Source of the DNA: PXAP01 sp964421595
Lineage (GTDB): Bacteria > Bacteroidota > Bacteroidia > Bacteroidales > PUMT01
Reading direction: 5' to 3'
DNA length: 64,000 bases
Assembly: GCA_964421595.1 (NCBI GenBank)
Contig: CAYQXY010000006.1
Coordinates: 62,001 to 126,000 of the forward strand
This document shows, in pieces, positions 36,072 through 45,168 of this stretch. The notes under the pieces were generated by a model. It did not search any database, had not been told where the DNA came from, and worked only from the letters and a program-made list of their open reading frames with translations. Position numbers and translations under genes: made by a program. The stretch's first letter is position 1. Each line of letters starts with the position of its first letter.

Positions 36072-36710
36072 ATGGCAAAAAAAATTCAGACATTTGCCCA
36101 GAAGGCTGAACGCTTTATTATTTATGCCCTTATCTTTATGATGGCGACCGTACTTGTGCTCGCTACTTTTGAACTGGCTTATCAGATAGGAAAGTCAATA
36201 ATAACACCTCCATACGTACTTTTGGATTATGATCAGATACTCGACCTGTTCGGTATTTTCCTGCTTGTACTAATAGGTATTGAGTTGCTGGATACTATCA
36301 AGATCTATTTTAAAGACAATGTTGTACATGTAGAGGTGGTAGTACTTGTTGCTATTATTGCCATTTCCCGGAAGGTTATTGTTCTTGAACCCAGTGATTA
36401 TGAACCCGGGACATTAATAGGCATCGGAATAATAATCCTTGCACTTGCCATTAGTTATTTTCTGATAAAGAAGCTTGGAAGCGAGATCATCAATATAAAA
36501 CAGCTTCCCAAAACAAGCCAGAAAGTTATCAAGGATGAGATAAAGGAGACACGGAAAAATCTGACGGATGATGTTATTGATGATAATACGAAAATCAATT
36601 TTTCTGAAGATTTGAGCCAGCAAAAGGATTTTGCGACCAGGGAAGACAAGGAACAGGCCGAAAGGAAGAGATCCGATTATGGTTCAGTATCAGATCCGGA
36701 AAATGATTAA
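36072..36710 (+). CDS. PsiE-family membrane protein
   Basis: A 212-residue inner-membrane protein. Four hydrophobic segments lie at about 15-40, 53-75, 85-105 and 115-135 (FIIYALIFMMATVLVLATF; DQILDLFGIFLLVLIGIELLDT; VEVVVLVAIIAISRKVIVL; GTLIGIGIIILALAISYFLI), the layout of phosphate-starvation-inducible PsiE. After residue 140 comes a charged tail of some 70 residues rich in Lys, Asp and Glu (KDEIKETRKNLTDDVIDDN, KEQAERKRSDYG) that E. coli PsiE lacks. Function of the family is unknown. It precedes the V-ATPase operon but has a separate promoter. Confidence 0.8.
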   Translation: MAKKIQTFAQKAERFIIYALIFMMATVLVLATFELAYQIGKSIITPPYVLLDYDQILDLFGIFLLVLIGIELLDTIKIYFKDNVVHVEVVVLVAIIAISRKVIVLEPSDYEPGTLIGIGIIILALAISYFLIKKLGSEIINIKQLPKTSQKVIKDEIKETRKNLTDDVIDDNTKINFSEDLSQQKDFATREDKEQAERKRSDYGSVSDPEND

Positions 36711-36908
36711 TATATTGTTTTCATTTTCCCTGCCAGGTCTGATTCTTAATTTACACCATTTTAAACGTCAGGTAATAAGCCACTTCAACATACTTCACAT
36801 TCCTCAAATGACGATTGTCATATTTTTATTGATTCAACTTATATATTTTCGCTGCCCATGAAAGACCGGTACTGATGTAATCCTTCCCCGGAATTATCTG
36901 GCAAGTGC
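36711..36908. other. Gap before the V-ATPase operon
   Basis: No coding frame, repeat or hairpin stands out in this stretch. Confidence 0.35.
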
Positions 36909-36942
36909 TTTGCAAATTTTTTGGATTATTTTCGTACATTTG
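36909..36942 (+). promoter_or_regulatory. Bacteroidota-type promoter of the V-ATPase operon
   Basis: TTTG (36909-36912), 22 bases, then TACATTTG (36935-36942): a full match to the pattern. The leader to the subunit E start at 37045 would be about 95 bases. Confidence 0.55.
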
Positions 36943-37044
36943 TTCCGTTTTTAGCTTTTTTATGCTATTACTTATACATTTTCAGGGCTTTACGCTATTG
37001 CAACCAAGATTACAATCATTTACATAAAAGTAAAATTCATCTAT

Positions 37045-37662
37045 ATGGAAAATAAGCTTCAGGAACTAACCAAAAAGATTTACACTGAAGGTGTTGATAA
37101 AGCCAATAAAGAAGCAGAAGCAATTATTGCCGGAGCAAAGGCTGAGGCTGAGAATTTGCAGAAACAGGCAGAAAAAGATGCAGCACTGATCATTGAGCAG
37201 GCCGAAAAGGAGGCAAGGGAGATAAAGAATAACGTTCATTCAGAAGTAAGACTCTCTGCCCGGCAGGCGATCAGTACAATTAAACAACAGCTTACCGGGC
37301 TAATTACTGCCAAAGCCACCGGGGAAGAAGTGAAAAAGGCTTTCTCCGATAAGGAATTCATCCAGAGGATTATTGAAACCACCCTGAAAAACTGGAACCC
37401 TTCCGGAACCACGGGAATTGATGTAGCACTTCTTCTGCCTGAAAAAGACCAGAAAGAACTTAACGACTATTTTGTAAAAAAACAGAAATCATTGCTCGAT
37501 GCCGGATTGGAACTCAGATTTGACGAGAGCATGAAGTCCGGCTTCAAAATTGGTCCGAAGGATGACAGTTACCAGATCAGTTTTACGGAGGAGGATTTCG
37601 AGAACTTTTTCAGGAACTATCTTCGTCCACGAACCACTGAACTTCTTTACTCAGGAAAATAA
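37045..37662 (+). CDS. V-type ATP synthase subunit E
   Basis: A 205-residue peripheral-stalk subunit. The first half is a long charged coiled coil (KANKEAEAIIAGAKAEAENLQKQ, AEKEAREIKNNVHSEVRLSARQAIS), the second half a small globular domain (FDESMKSGFKIGPKDDSYQISFTEEDFENFF) typical of V/A-ATPase E subunits. It is the first gene of the operon and its stop overlaps the next start by one base. No separate G/H subunit gene is seen, so E may form the stalk with another partner. Confidence 0.93.
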   Translation: MENKLQELTKKIYTEGVDKANKEAEAIIAGAKAEAENLQKQAEKDAALIIEQAEKEAREIKNNVHSEVRLSARQAISTIKQQLTGLITAKATGEEVKKAFSDKEFIQRIIETTLKNWNPSGTTGIDVALLLPEKDQKELNDYFVKKQKSLLDAGLELRFDESMKSGFKIGPKDDSYQISFTEEDFENFFRNYLRPRTTELLYSGK

Positions 37663-38510
37663 TGTTTGAAAGAAATTACTATTACCTGGTTTCAGGATTA
37701 CCGGATATCATACTTGATCAGAAAAAACTTGGCTTCAGTATAGCAGAGTTTAAGGAGGAGATGGGTTATCATCTGCATGCTGATGACTACAAGCTGATTG
37801 AATTGCTGTTTCTGCCAGTTGATAACCGTAATCTTCTTAACCTTTTACTTAAGAAAAACAACCCATTTGAGGAAACGGGCAAATTCAGCCAGAATGAACT
37901 TGAGCAGGATATAAAAGAGCCTGATGTGACGCCCGCTTACATGCAAAAGTTTATAACTGCCTTTAAATCTGATGCACCGGTTTACCCTGAACTTTCATGG
38001 GAAGATCAGCTAACGTGGCTCTATTATGATCATGTGAAAAGTTGCAGCAACGAATATCTTCGTGACTGGTTTGAATTTGACCTGAACCTGAAGAATATTG
38101 TTGCCGGATTTAATGCAAGGAAACATAAGTTAAACGGAGATAAGTATTTTATAGGAGACGGCTATGTTGTCCAGGCAGTTAAAAAAAGCACGTTAAAGGA
38201 TTTCGGATTAGGAAATGATTTTGAACACATGGAGAAACTTATCTCTATCCAGGAAAATAACAATCTTCTGGAGAGGGACAGGGCTATGGACAATTTGAGG
38301 TGGGATTTCCTTGATGAACGTAATACATTCAACTATTTTTCTATTGAGGTTCTTTTGGCTTATATGATCAAGTTGCAGATTGTACAGCGATGGCTGGAAA
38401 TGGACTTTGAAACAGGCCGGAAAATGTTCAGGAAATTGCTTGATCAGCTGGAAATGAGTTATGAATTCCCAAAAGAATTTATGATAGCTGAAAGACATTC
38501 CGGTCAGTAA
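37662..38510 (+). CDS. DUF2764 protein, probable V-ATPase subunit C equivalent
   Basis: A 282-residue all-helical protein starting NYYYLVSGLPDIILD, the characteristic beginning of DUF2764. It contains no enzymatic motif. The gene lies where subunit C would be in other V/A-ATPase operons (between E and A), overlaps the stop of E and is followed 180 bases later by A. In subunit C, too, the first residues read YxYLxARLR..., so DUF2764 is likely the Bacteroidota version of the central-stalk C subunit (inference). Confidence 0.88.
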   Translation: MFERNYYYLVSGLPDIILDQKKLGFSIAEFKEEMGYHLHADDYKLIELLFLPVDNRNLLNLLLKKNNPFEETGKFSQNELEQDIKEPDVTPAYMQKFITAFKSDAPVYPELSWEDQLTWLYYDHVKSCSNEYLRDWFEFDLNLKNIVAGFNARKHKLNGDKYFIGDGYVVQAVKKSTLKDFGLGNDFEHMEKLISIQENNNLLERDRAMDNLRWDFLDERNTFNYFSIEVLLAYMIKLQIVQRWLEMDFETGRKMFRKLLDQLEMSYEFPKEFMIAERHSGQ

Positions 38511-38690
38511 GCCTTTAATAATCAAAGATCCTGTAGCTGGGTTATAAAAATATATAATTGGCAGGTCTGGATTTATATCAGATACACCAATAAAAAACAT
38601 GTGTTAACCATGGTACTCCTTCCGGGTTTAAATGATGGAAATGAATGCCAGGTTGTCGTAAGTAATTGAAAATAAATATGCTAACTACTA

Positions 38691-40460
38691 ATGAAACAAA
38701 AAAACGTAACCAAGGGTAAAGTTACCGGTGTTATTGCCAACCTCGTGATGGTCGATGTTGACGGACCGGTTTCTCAAAATGAAATTTGTTATATAGACCT
38801 AGAAGGTGTGAAACTGATGGCCGAGGTCATTAAGGTATTTGAAAAAAGTGCCTATATTCAGGTATTCGAAAGTACCAGGGGATTGAAAGTTGGCACTGAT
38901 GTAGAATTTTCAAAAGGAATGCTTGAGGTGACCCTTGGCCCCGGTATCCTTTCCAAGAATTATGACGGGTTGCAACATGACCTGGATAAGATGGATGGTG
39001 TATTCCTTAAAAGGGGTGATTATACTTCTGCTCTTGACAATGAAAAGATATGGTCATTCAAACCAGTTGCTAAGGCTGGTGACACAGTTATTGCCGGCGA
39101 CTGGCTCGGCGAGGTCGATGAGAACGGGCAGCCTCACAAAATAATGGTTCCTTTCAAGTTTGAAGGCAGGTTTAAAGTTAAGAGTGTTATAGATGCAGGA
39201 GAATATACCATAAATGAGACTATAGCAGTACTGCTCAACGATGATAATACCGAGGTAGCTGTTAATATGGTCCAGAAATGGCCTGTTAAAGTCCCGATCA
39301 AGAATTTTAAAAATAAACCACGGCCCTTTAAACTGCTCGAGACAGGTGTAAGGACTATGGATACTCTTAATCCTATTGTCGAAGGTGGCACAGGTTTTAT
39401 TCCCGGACCTTTCGGAAGTGGAAAAACAGTTCTGCAGCATGCAATTTCCAAACAGGCTGAAGCTGACATTGTAATTGTTGCAGCTTGCGGGGAAAGAGCC
39501 AATGAGGTTGTTGAGATCTTTGCAGAGTTTCCCGAAATTGACGATCCGCGGACCGGCAGGAAACTGATGGAAAGGACTACAATAATTGCGAATACATCAA
39601 ACATGCCTGTTGCTGCCCGTGAGGCATCTGTATACACAGCAATGACTCTTGCCGAGTACTACAGGTCCATGGGGCTCAAAGTGCTTCTTCTGGCTGACTC
39701 AACATCACGCTGGGCCCAGGCACTGAGGGAAATGTCAAACCGAATGGAAGAACTCCCTGGTCCTGATGCTTTCCCGATGGATTTGCCGGCAATTATTTCC
39801 AACTTCTATTCCAGGGCCGGGTTCGTGTATCTTAATAATGGGGAATCGGGTTCAATTACCTTTATAGGGACTGTCTCGCCTGCGGGAGGAAACCTGAAGG
39901 AGCCTGTTACCGAATCAACCAAGAAGGCTGCCCGGTGTTTTTACGCACTTTCCCAGCAGCGTGCCGACAGCAAGCGCTACCCTGCAATTGACCCGATTGA
40001 CAGTTATTCAAAATATATTGAATATCCTGAACTGCAGGAATACCTGAAAAAGCATATTAGCGACGACTGGGTAGATAATGTTTTGAAAATCAAGAATATT
40101 CTTATCAGGGGTAAAGAGGCTTCCGAGCAGATTAATATACTTGGTGATGATGGCGTGCCTGTAGGTTACCATGTCGATTTCTGGAAGTCAGAAGTCATTG
40201 ATTTTGTGATCCTGCAACAGGATGCATTTGACACTGTTGACCGTTCGAGTCCTATCAAAAGGCAGAAATACATGCTCGATAAGGTTCTTGAAGTTTACAA
40301 TACAGGTTTTGAATTCGAATCTTTTGATGAAGTGAATCCATATTTTAAGAGAGTGATCAACGAATTCAAGCAGATGAACTATTCAGATTTTGAATCTGAA
40401 CAGTTTAAAAATCACGAAAAAGAGTTATCTAATATTATTGACGAAAAGAAAATCGCGTAA
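38691..40460 (+). CDS. V-type ATP synthase subunit A (catalytic)
   Basis: A 589-residue catalytic subunit of the V/A-ATPase head. It has the N-terminal beta barrel (KGKVTGVIANLVMVDVDGPV), the A-specific non-homologous insertion (roughly 120-200), the P-loop GPFGSGKTVLQ (about 243-253), the catalytic Glu in CGERANEVVE, the Walker B segment LLLADSTSRWAQALRE and the PSAG-like TVSPAGG. Length is typical (580-600). Its stop overlaps the start of B by one base, so the pair is translationally coupled. Confidence 0.97.
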   Translation: MKQKNVTKGKVTGVIANLVMVDVDGPVSQNEICYIDLEGVKLMAEVIKVFEKSAYIQVFESTRGLKVGTDVEFSKGMLEVTLGPGILSKNYDGLQHDLDKMDGVFLKRGDYTSALDNEKIWSFKPVAKAGDTVIAGDWLGEVDENGQPHKIMVPFKFEGRFKVKSVIDAGEYTINETIAVLLNDDNTEVAVNMVQKWPVKVPIKNFKNKPRPFKLLETGVRTMDTLNPIVEGGTGFIPGPFGSGKTVLQHAISKQAEADIVIVAACGERANEVVEIFAEFPEIDDPRTGRKLMERTTIIANTSNMPVAAREASVYTAMTLAEYYRSMGLKVLLLADSTSRWAQALREMSNRMEELPGPDAFPMDLPAIISNFYSRAGFVYLNNGESGSITFIGTVSPAGGNLKEPVTESTKKAARCFYALSQQRADSKRYPAIDPIDSYSKYIEYPELQEYLKKHISDDWVDNVLKIKNILIRGKEASEQINILGDDGVPVGYHVDFWKSEVIDFVILQQDAFDTVDRSSPIKRQKYMLDKVLEVYNTGFEFESFDEVNPYFKRVINEFKQMNYSDFESEQFKNHEKELSNIIDEKKIA

Positions 40461-41785
40461 TGGAAACTAAAGCTTTTCAAAAAATATACACAAAAATAAC
40501 CCAGATTACCAAGGCTACATGTTCACTAAATGCTGAAGGTGTTGGTTATGAGGAACTGGCTTCCGTAAACGGCCGCCTTGCCCAGGTTGTGAAAATCCAG
40601 AAACAGAATGTTACTCTGCAGGTATTTGGTGGAACAGAAGGTATTCCTTCCAATGCAGAAGTTACCTTTTATGGAAGACCCCCTGTATTAAAAGTAAGTG
40701 AAGATCTGGCAGGAAGATTTTTTAATTCTTTTGGTATGCCTATCGATGGCGGACCCGAAGTTGAAGGTGAAGAACGTGAAATTGGCGGTCCATCGGTAAA
40801 CCCGGTACGGCGTAAACAGCCATCAGAACTTATTGCTACCGGTATAGCTGGCATTGACCTTAACAACACGCTTGTTACCGGTCAGAAAATACCTTTTTTT
40901 GCCGATCCTGATCAACCGTTCAACCAGGTAATGGCCATGGTTGCGCTCCGTGCAAAATGCTCGAAGATCATTCTTGGCGGTATGGGACTAACCAATGACG
41001 ATTACCTCTATTTCAAGAATGTTTTTGACAATGCCGGTGCTCTTGACCGTATCGTAAGTTTCGTAAATACCACTGAAGATCCTCCGGTTGAAAGATTGCT
41101 GGTGCCTGATATGGCGCTGACTGCAGCAGAGTATTTCGCTGTTGATATGAATGAGGATGTTCTGGTATTGCTGACCGATATGACACTATATGCAGATGCA
41201 TTGAGTATTGTATCCAACCGTATGGACCAGATACCCTCAAAGGATAGTATGCCCGGTTCACTTTACAGTGATCTGGCAAAGATCTATGAGAAGGCTGTTC
41301 AGTTCCCGGCCGGAGGTTCAATTACCATTATTGCAGTTACCACCCTTTCAGGTGGTGACATCACCCATGCTATTCCTGATAATACCGGTTATATTACTGA
41401 AGGGCAGTTATTCCTCAGGCGTGATACTGATATTGGCAAGGTAATAGTTGATCCGTTCAGGAGTCTGTCACGTCTTAAACAGCTTGTAATCGGAAAGAAA
41501 ACGCGGGAAGACCATCCGCAGGTAATGAATACTGCAGTAAGGCTTTACGCTGATGCAGCAAATGCCAAAACGAAACTTGAAAACGGGTTCGACCTTACTG
41601 ACTATGATGAAAGAACCCTGAATTTTGCACATGAATATTCGGAAAAACTTCTGGCCATCGATGTTAATATCGATGTTCTTTCCATGTTGAAAACCGGATG
41701 GGATCTGTTTGGAAAGCATTTTTCACCTACAGAGATAGGTATTCGTAAAGAGCTGGTTGATAAATACTGGCCAAAACAGGATTGA
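40460..41785 (+). CDS. V-type ATP synthase subunit B (regulatory)
   Basis: A 441-residue non-catalytic nucleotide-binding subunit, alternating with A in the head. It starts like the family (FQKIYTKITQITKATCSLNAEGVGYEELASV), has PVRRKQPSELIATGIAGIDLNNTLVTGQKIPFF and lacks a proper P-loop, as B subunits do. LTDMTLYADALSIVSNRMDQIPSKDSMPGSLYSDLAKIYE is the arginine-finger region. Normal length. It is followed after 48 bases by D. Confidence 0.96.
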   Translation: METKAFQKIYTKITQITKATCSLNAEGVGYEELASVNGRLAQVVKIQKQNVTLQVFGGTEGIPSNAEVTFYGRPPVLKVSEDLAGRFFNSFGMPIDGGPEVEGEEREIGGPSVNPVRRKQPSELIATGIAGIDLNNTLVTGQKIPFFADPDQPFNQVMAMVALRAKCSKIILGGMGLTNDDYLYFKNVFDNAGALDRIVSFVNTTEDPPVERLLVPDMALTAAEYFAVDMNEDVLVLLTDMTLYADALSIVSNRMDQIPSKDSMPGSLYSDLAKIYEKAVQFPAGGSITIIAVTTLSGGDITHAIPDNTGYITEGQLFLRRDTDIGKVIVDPFRSLSRLKQLVIGKKTREDHPQVMNTAVRLYADAANAKTKLENGFDLTDYDERTLNFAHEYSEKLLAIDVNIDVLSMLKTGWDLFGKHFSPTEIGIRKELVDKYWPKQD

Positions 41786-41833
41786 TTGAAGTAATTGTCA
41801 CATTAAGGGTTTTTTACTTAAATCATCAATTAG

Positions 41834-42436
41834 ATGTCGATTAAATTTCAATATAATAAAACATCACTTCAGGATCTCAACAAGCAGCTCAATATGAGGG
41901 TCAGGGCTTTGCCCACTATAAAAAACAAGGAGACTGCATTGCGTATCGAGGTGAAAAGGGCAAAGGACGAAGCGGCCCTGCTTGACAAGAAGCTTGAAGA
42001 GAAAATAAAAGGCTATGAATACATGGCCCGCCTGTGGGCAGAGTTCGATCCTTCACTTATTACAATTAAAGATGTTGAGCTTTCTGTTAAAAAGATTGCC
42101 GGTGTTAAGACACCCATCCTCGATAACATAATATTCGAAATAAGCGAATTCAGCCTTATAAATAAACCGGACTGGTTCTATGATGGAATAACAATTCTTG
42201 AAGAGCTTGCAACTGTTGCAATTGAGCGTGATTTCTTTTATCGTAAAATGCAACTGCTCGATCATGCCAGGAAAAAGACCACCCAGAAAGTGAACCTTTA
42301 TGAGAAGGTGCAGATACCCGGTTACGAAGAGGCCATACTTAAGATCAAGAGATTCCTTGAAGATGAAGAAAATCTGGACAAATCGTCACAGAAAATTGTA
42401 AAAACACGTCAACAACGAGCGGAGGAAACAGTATGA
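41834..42436 (+). CDS. V-type ATP synthase subunit D
   Basis: A 200-residue central rotor-axle subunit. The N- and C-terminal helices form the long antiparallel coiled coil (YNKTSLQDLNKQLNMRVRALPTIKNKE; FYRKMQLLDHARKKTTQKVNLYEKVQIPGYEEAILKIKRFLED). This QIPGYE...I+RFLEDEE pattern is a D-subunit hallmark. Its stop overlaps the start of the I gene by four bases. A separate F subunit is not encoded nearby. Confidence 0.93.
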   Translation: MSIKFQYNKTSLQDLNKQLNMRVRALPTIKNKETALRIEVKRAKDEAALLDKKLEEKIKGYEYMARLWAEFDPSLITIKDVELSVKKIAGVKTPILDNIIFEISEFSLINKPDWFYDGITILEELATVAIERDFFYRKMQLLDHARKKTTQKVNLYEKVQIPGYEEAILKIKRFLEDEENLDKSSQKIVKTRQQRAEETV

Positions 42437-44250
42437 TAGCAGCAATGACCAAATATTCGCTTCTTGTATACCATCGGGAATATGATGATTTTCTTGAAAA
42501 GTTGCGTGAACTCGGAGCAGTTCATATACTTGAGAGAGAGATAGGGATTACAGATGAGATCAGGGAACAGTACCAGTATATAGACAGGGTTGACAAGACT
42601 ATCCGTTTCCTGAAAAAACGGGAAGCTGAATCAGAAACTACAAAAGAGCAGTATGACGGCGTTAAGGTATTTCAGGAGATAACAGATCTGCAGCAAAAGG
42701 TTGATCAGAGCACCAATACTCAAAATGCCCTGCGTAAAGAGATAAATGAATTACAGCCCTGGGGCAACTTTTCACTGGAAGAGATAAAGAAACTGAATGA
42801 GAAAGGTATTGGCATACGATTTTTCACTACCCAGTCACGCAAGTTTGACCCCCAGTGGAAAGAGCAGTACACTATAGAGGAAATAAATAATCTGGGCGGC
42901 CAGATATACTTTGTAGTTATCACCCGCGGTGACCAGGAGATAAATATCCAGGCAGAAGAATTAAGTCTGCCGACCCGCTCACTTGCTTCATTAAATGAAG
43001 CAAGCATTACTATCCAGAAAGAACTGGAAGCTATAGAAAGCAGGTTTGCACACCTGGCGAAAACTGCCATACCCGCACTTGAAGAATATAAGAATTCACT
43101 TATCGAGAAACTTGAATATGATAAGACGCTTCTGTATACTTCAAAAGAGGCCGACGAATTCCTGATGATAATTGAGGGATGGGTTCCTAGCGATTCGGTG
43201 GAGAGTATTAATAATTTTCTCGATCAGACTGGTGCTGCTTATATTACAGCACAGCCTGAAGAAGGGGACAAGGTGCCGGTATTACTTAAGAATAATGGGT
43301 TCGCCCAGAAGTTTGAAAAACTTGGAGAGCTGTATTCACTTCCGAATTACAAAGAGATGGATATGACTCCGTTCTTTGCACCGTTCTATGCGCTGTTTTT
43401 TGGCTTTTGTCTGGGTGACGTAGGATACGGAATACTTATTGCAATTGCTGCAATCTTTGCCAGGCGCAAGGTTCAGAAAGAATTTAAGCCAATGGCTTCC
43501 CTGGTGTTTTATCTCGGACTAACTACTATTTTATTTGGTCTGCTTGGCGGAACATTTTTCGGAATAAACCTTTATCTGACCAATTTGCCGGTATACAGAA
43601 ACCTTTCAGTTTATTTCAATGAGCAGGGCACTGATGTTAATATGCTTTTGTTCTATTTGGCCATTATTCTTGGAGCCATACAGATAATGTTCGGTATGTT
43701 CCTTAAGGCCATAAATGAAACAATTCAGTTCGGCTGGAAATATGCTATTGGAACATATGGCTGGATAACACTGATTATCGGAAGTTTGCTTGTTTACCTG
43801 GTGAGTGTTTTAACAGGTACTTCCATGGAGCAGCTAAGGCCGGTGCTTTACGCCGTTCTTATTGTCAGTGCCATCATGATACTGCCGCTTAACAACCTGT
43901 ACAGGAATCCCCTGGCCAATTTTGGAATCGGACTGTGGAATACATATAACATGGCAACCGGACTGCTGGGAGATCTGCTTTCCTATATCCGTTTGTTTGC
44001 TCTTGGTATATCGAGCGCCATACTTGGATTTGTATTCAACAGCCTTGCAGTGTCAATGAGTGGAAGCATTCCTGTAGTGAGCGTTATTGTTATGATCATA
44101 ATTCTTATTTTTGGACACGGAATTAACCTTTTCATGTCCGGCCTGGGAGCATTTGTCCACCCGATGCGTCTTACTTTCGTCGAATTTTACAAGAATGCCG
44201 GATTTGCAGGAGGAGGAAAAAGATACAATCCATTTAGAAAAATCAACTAA
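42433..44250 (+). CDS. V-type ATP synthase subunit I (a-type stator)
   Basis: A 605-residue membrane stator subunit. The N-terminal half (to about 300) is cytoplasmic with coiled-coil segments (EAESETTKEQYDGVKVFQEI, SRFAHLAKTAIPALEEYKN). The C-terminal half has about seven or eight membrane helices starting at FFAPFYALFFGFCLGDVGYGI. The ion-channel helix with the essential arginine is LGDLLSYIRLFALGISSAILGF; HGINLFMSGLGAFVHPMRLTFVEFYKNAGF closes the protein as usual. Translation is coupled to D by the four-base overlap. Confidence 0.95.
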   Translation: MIAAMTKYSLLVYHREYDDFLEKLRELGAVHILEREIGITDEIREQYQYIDRVDKTIRFLKKREAESETTKEQYDGVKVFQEITDLQQKVDQSTNTQNALRKEINELQPWGNFSLEEIKKLNEKGIGIRFFTTQSRKFDPQWKEQYTIEEINNLGGQIYFVVITRGDQEINIQAEELSLPTRSLASLNEASITIQKELEAIESRFAHLAKTAIPALEEYKNSLIEKLEYDKTLLYTSKEADEFLMIIEGWVPSDSVESINNFLDQTGAAYITAQPEEGDKVPVLLKNNGFAQKFEKLGELYSLPNYKEMDMTPFFAPFYALFFGFCLGDVGYGILIAIAAIFARRKVQKEFKPMASLVFYLGLTTILFGLLGGTFFGINLYLTNLPVYRNLSVYFNEQGTDVNMLLFYLAIILGAIQIMFGMFLKAINETIQFGWKYAIGTYGWITLIIGSLLVYLVSVLTGTSMEQLRPVLYAVLIVSAIMILPLNNLYRNPLANFGIGLWNTYNMATGLLGDLLSYIRLFALGISSAILGFVFNSLAVSMSGSIPVVSVIVMIIILIFGHGINLFMSGLGAFVHPMRLTFVEFYKNAGFAGGGKRYNPFRKIN

Positions 44251-44284
44251 AATTTATTTACTTACTTAACTTAATAATTATATT

Positions 44285-44740
44285 ATGGAACCGATTATTT
44301 TAGCTTACATTGGCATTGGATTAATGATAGGACTTGCCGGTATTGGTAGTGCTTTTGGTGTGTCTATGGGTGGAAATGCCGCCATAGGTGCTTTGAAAAA
44401 GAATGAAGACGCATTTGGTAGTTATATGGTACTTAGTGCATTGCCCGGTACACAGGGACTTTACGGATTTATGGGATATTTTGTTCTTACAGGATACACA
44501 GGTGCCCTTCCTGAAGTTGTTACATGGTATCAGGCAGCAACTATTTTTGGTGTTGGTTTTGCACTGGGTATTGTAGGTTTGCTTTCTGCGATCCGTCAGG
44601 GCCAGGTTTGTGCCAACGGTATTGCTGCAATCGGATCCGGTTATAACGTATTCGGAAACACGCTGATCCTTGGTGTATTTCCTGAGCTGTATGCGATTAT
44701 CGCTTTTGCTGCTACCTTCCTCGTGAGTGGAGCCATCTAG
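44285..44740 (+). CDS. V-type ATP synthase subunit K (rotor ring), Na+-site signature
   Basis: A 151-residue proteolipid of four membrane helices forming the rotor ring. The second helix reads ALPGTQGLYGF, the same LPGTQGLYGF as in the Na+-translocating NtpK of Enterococcus hirae, giving Leu53, Thr56, Gln57 and Tyr60; Gln105 in IRQGQV and Glu134 in FPELYA complete the Na+ site of that protein. Na+ rather than H+ transport is therefore likely (inference from known NtpK structure). It is the last gene of the operon, with a strong terminator after it. Confidence 0.95.
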   Translation: MEPIILAYIGIGLMIGLAGIGSAFGVSMGGNAAIGALKKNEDAFGSYMVLSALPGTQGLYGFMGYFVLTGYTGALPEVVTWYQAATIFGVGFALGIVGLLSAIRQGQVCANGIAAIGSGYNVFGNTLILGVFPELYAIIAFAATFLVSGAI

Positions 44741-44760
44741 ATAGTTTAAAATTGTAATTA

Positions 44761-44798
44761 AGCCCGTTGAATAGTAACTGTTCAACGGGTTTTTTATT
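44761..44798 (+). terminator. Rho-independent terminator of the V-ATPase operon
   Basis: CCCGTTGAA pairs perfectly with TTCAACGGG around a 10-base loop and is followed by TTTTTTATTTT, 20 bases after the subunit K stop. Confidence 0.92.
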
Positions 44799-45168
44799 TT
44801 CAGGCATGTTCAATATATCCCTCCCGCTACTTTAAAGGAATTTATTTTCACTAAAAACAACTTCTGTATTTTATTCCTTTCTTTTTTACCTTTTTCCGGA
44901 AAATCCATTTTTTGATGACACCCTGATAGTAGTCCGGTCCAATCTAAAGTAATAACCGTATTATCATTTATGGTTCCATGCTACAAAGTGAATTACAATA
45001 GTTTTTTGATCATTTTCCCATATTAAAGGACTTTAGCCGATGGTTTTGCTGCAGTTACGGGAATAATGTAAAATGTATGAAATTGGGCACTTGTCCAATA
45101 ATGGACATTTTTACGACTGGTTAAAAACCTGGTAAAGATAATTAAATCAGGATGTTATGACCTGAGGC
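44799..45168. other. Gap after the V-ATPase operon
   Basis: About 370 AT-rich bases with no coding frame or recognisable motif. The next gene lacks a clear promoter of the TTTG/TAnnTTTG type. Confidence 0.35.

Noticed and set aside
44321..44785. 154-codon frame antisense to subunit K
   Set aside because: The opposite strand codes for a highly conserved proteolipid; the antisense product is compositionally odd and extends into the terminator.
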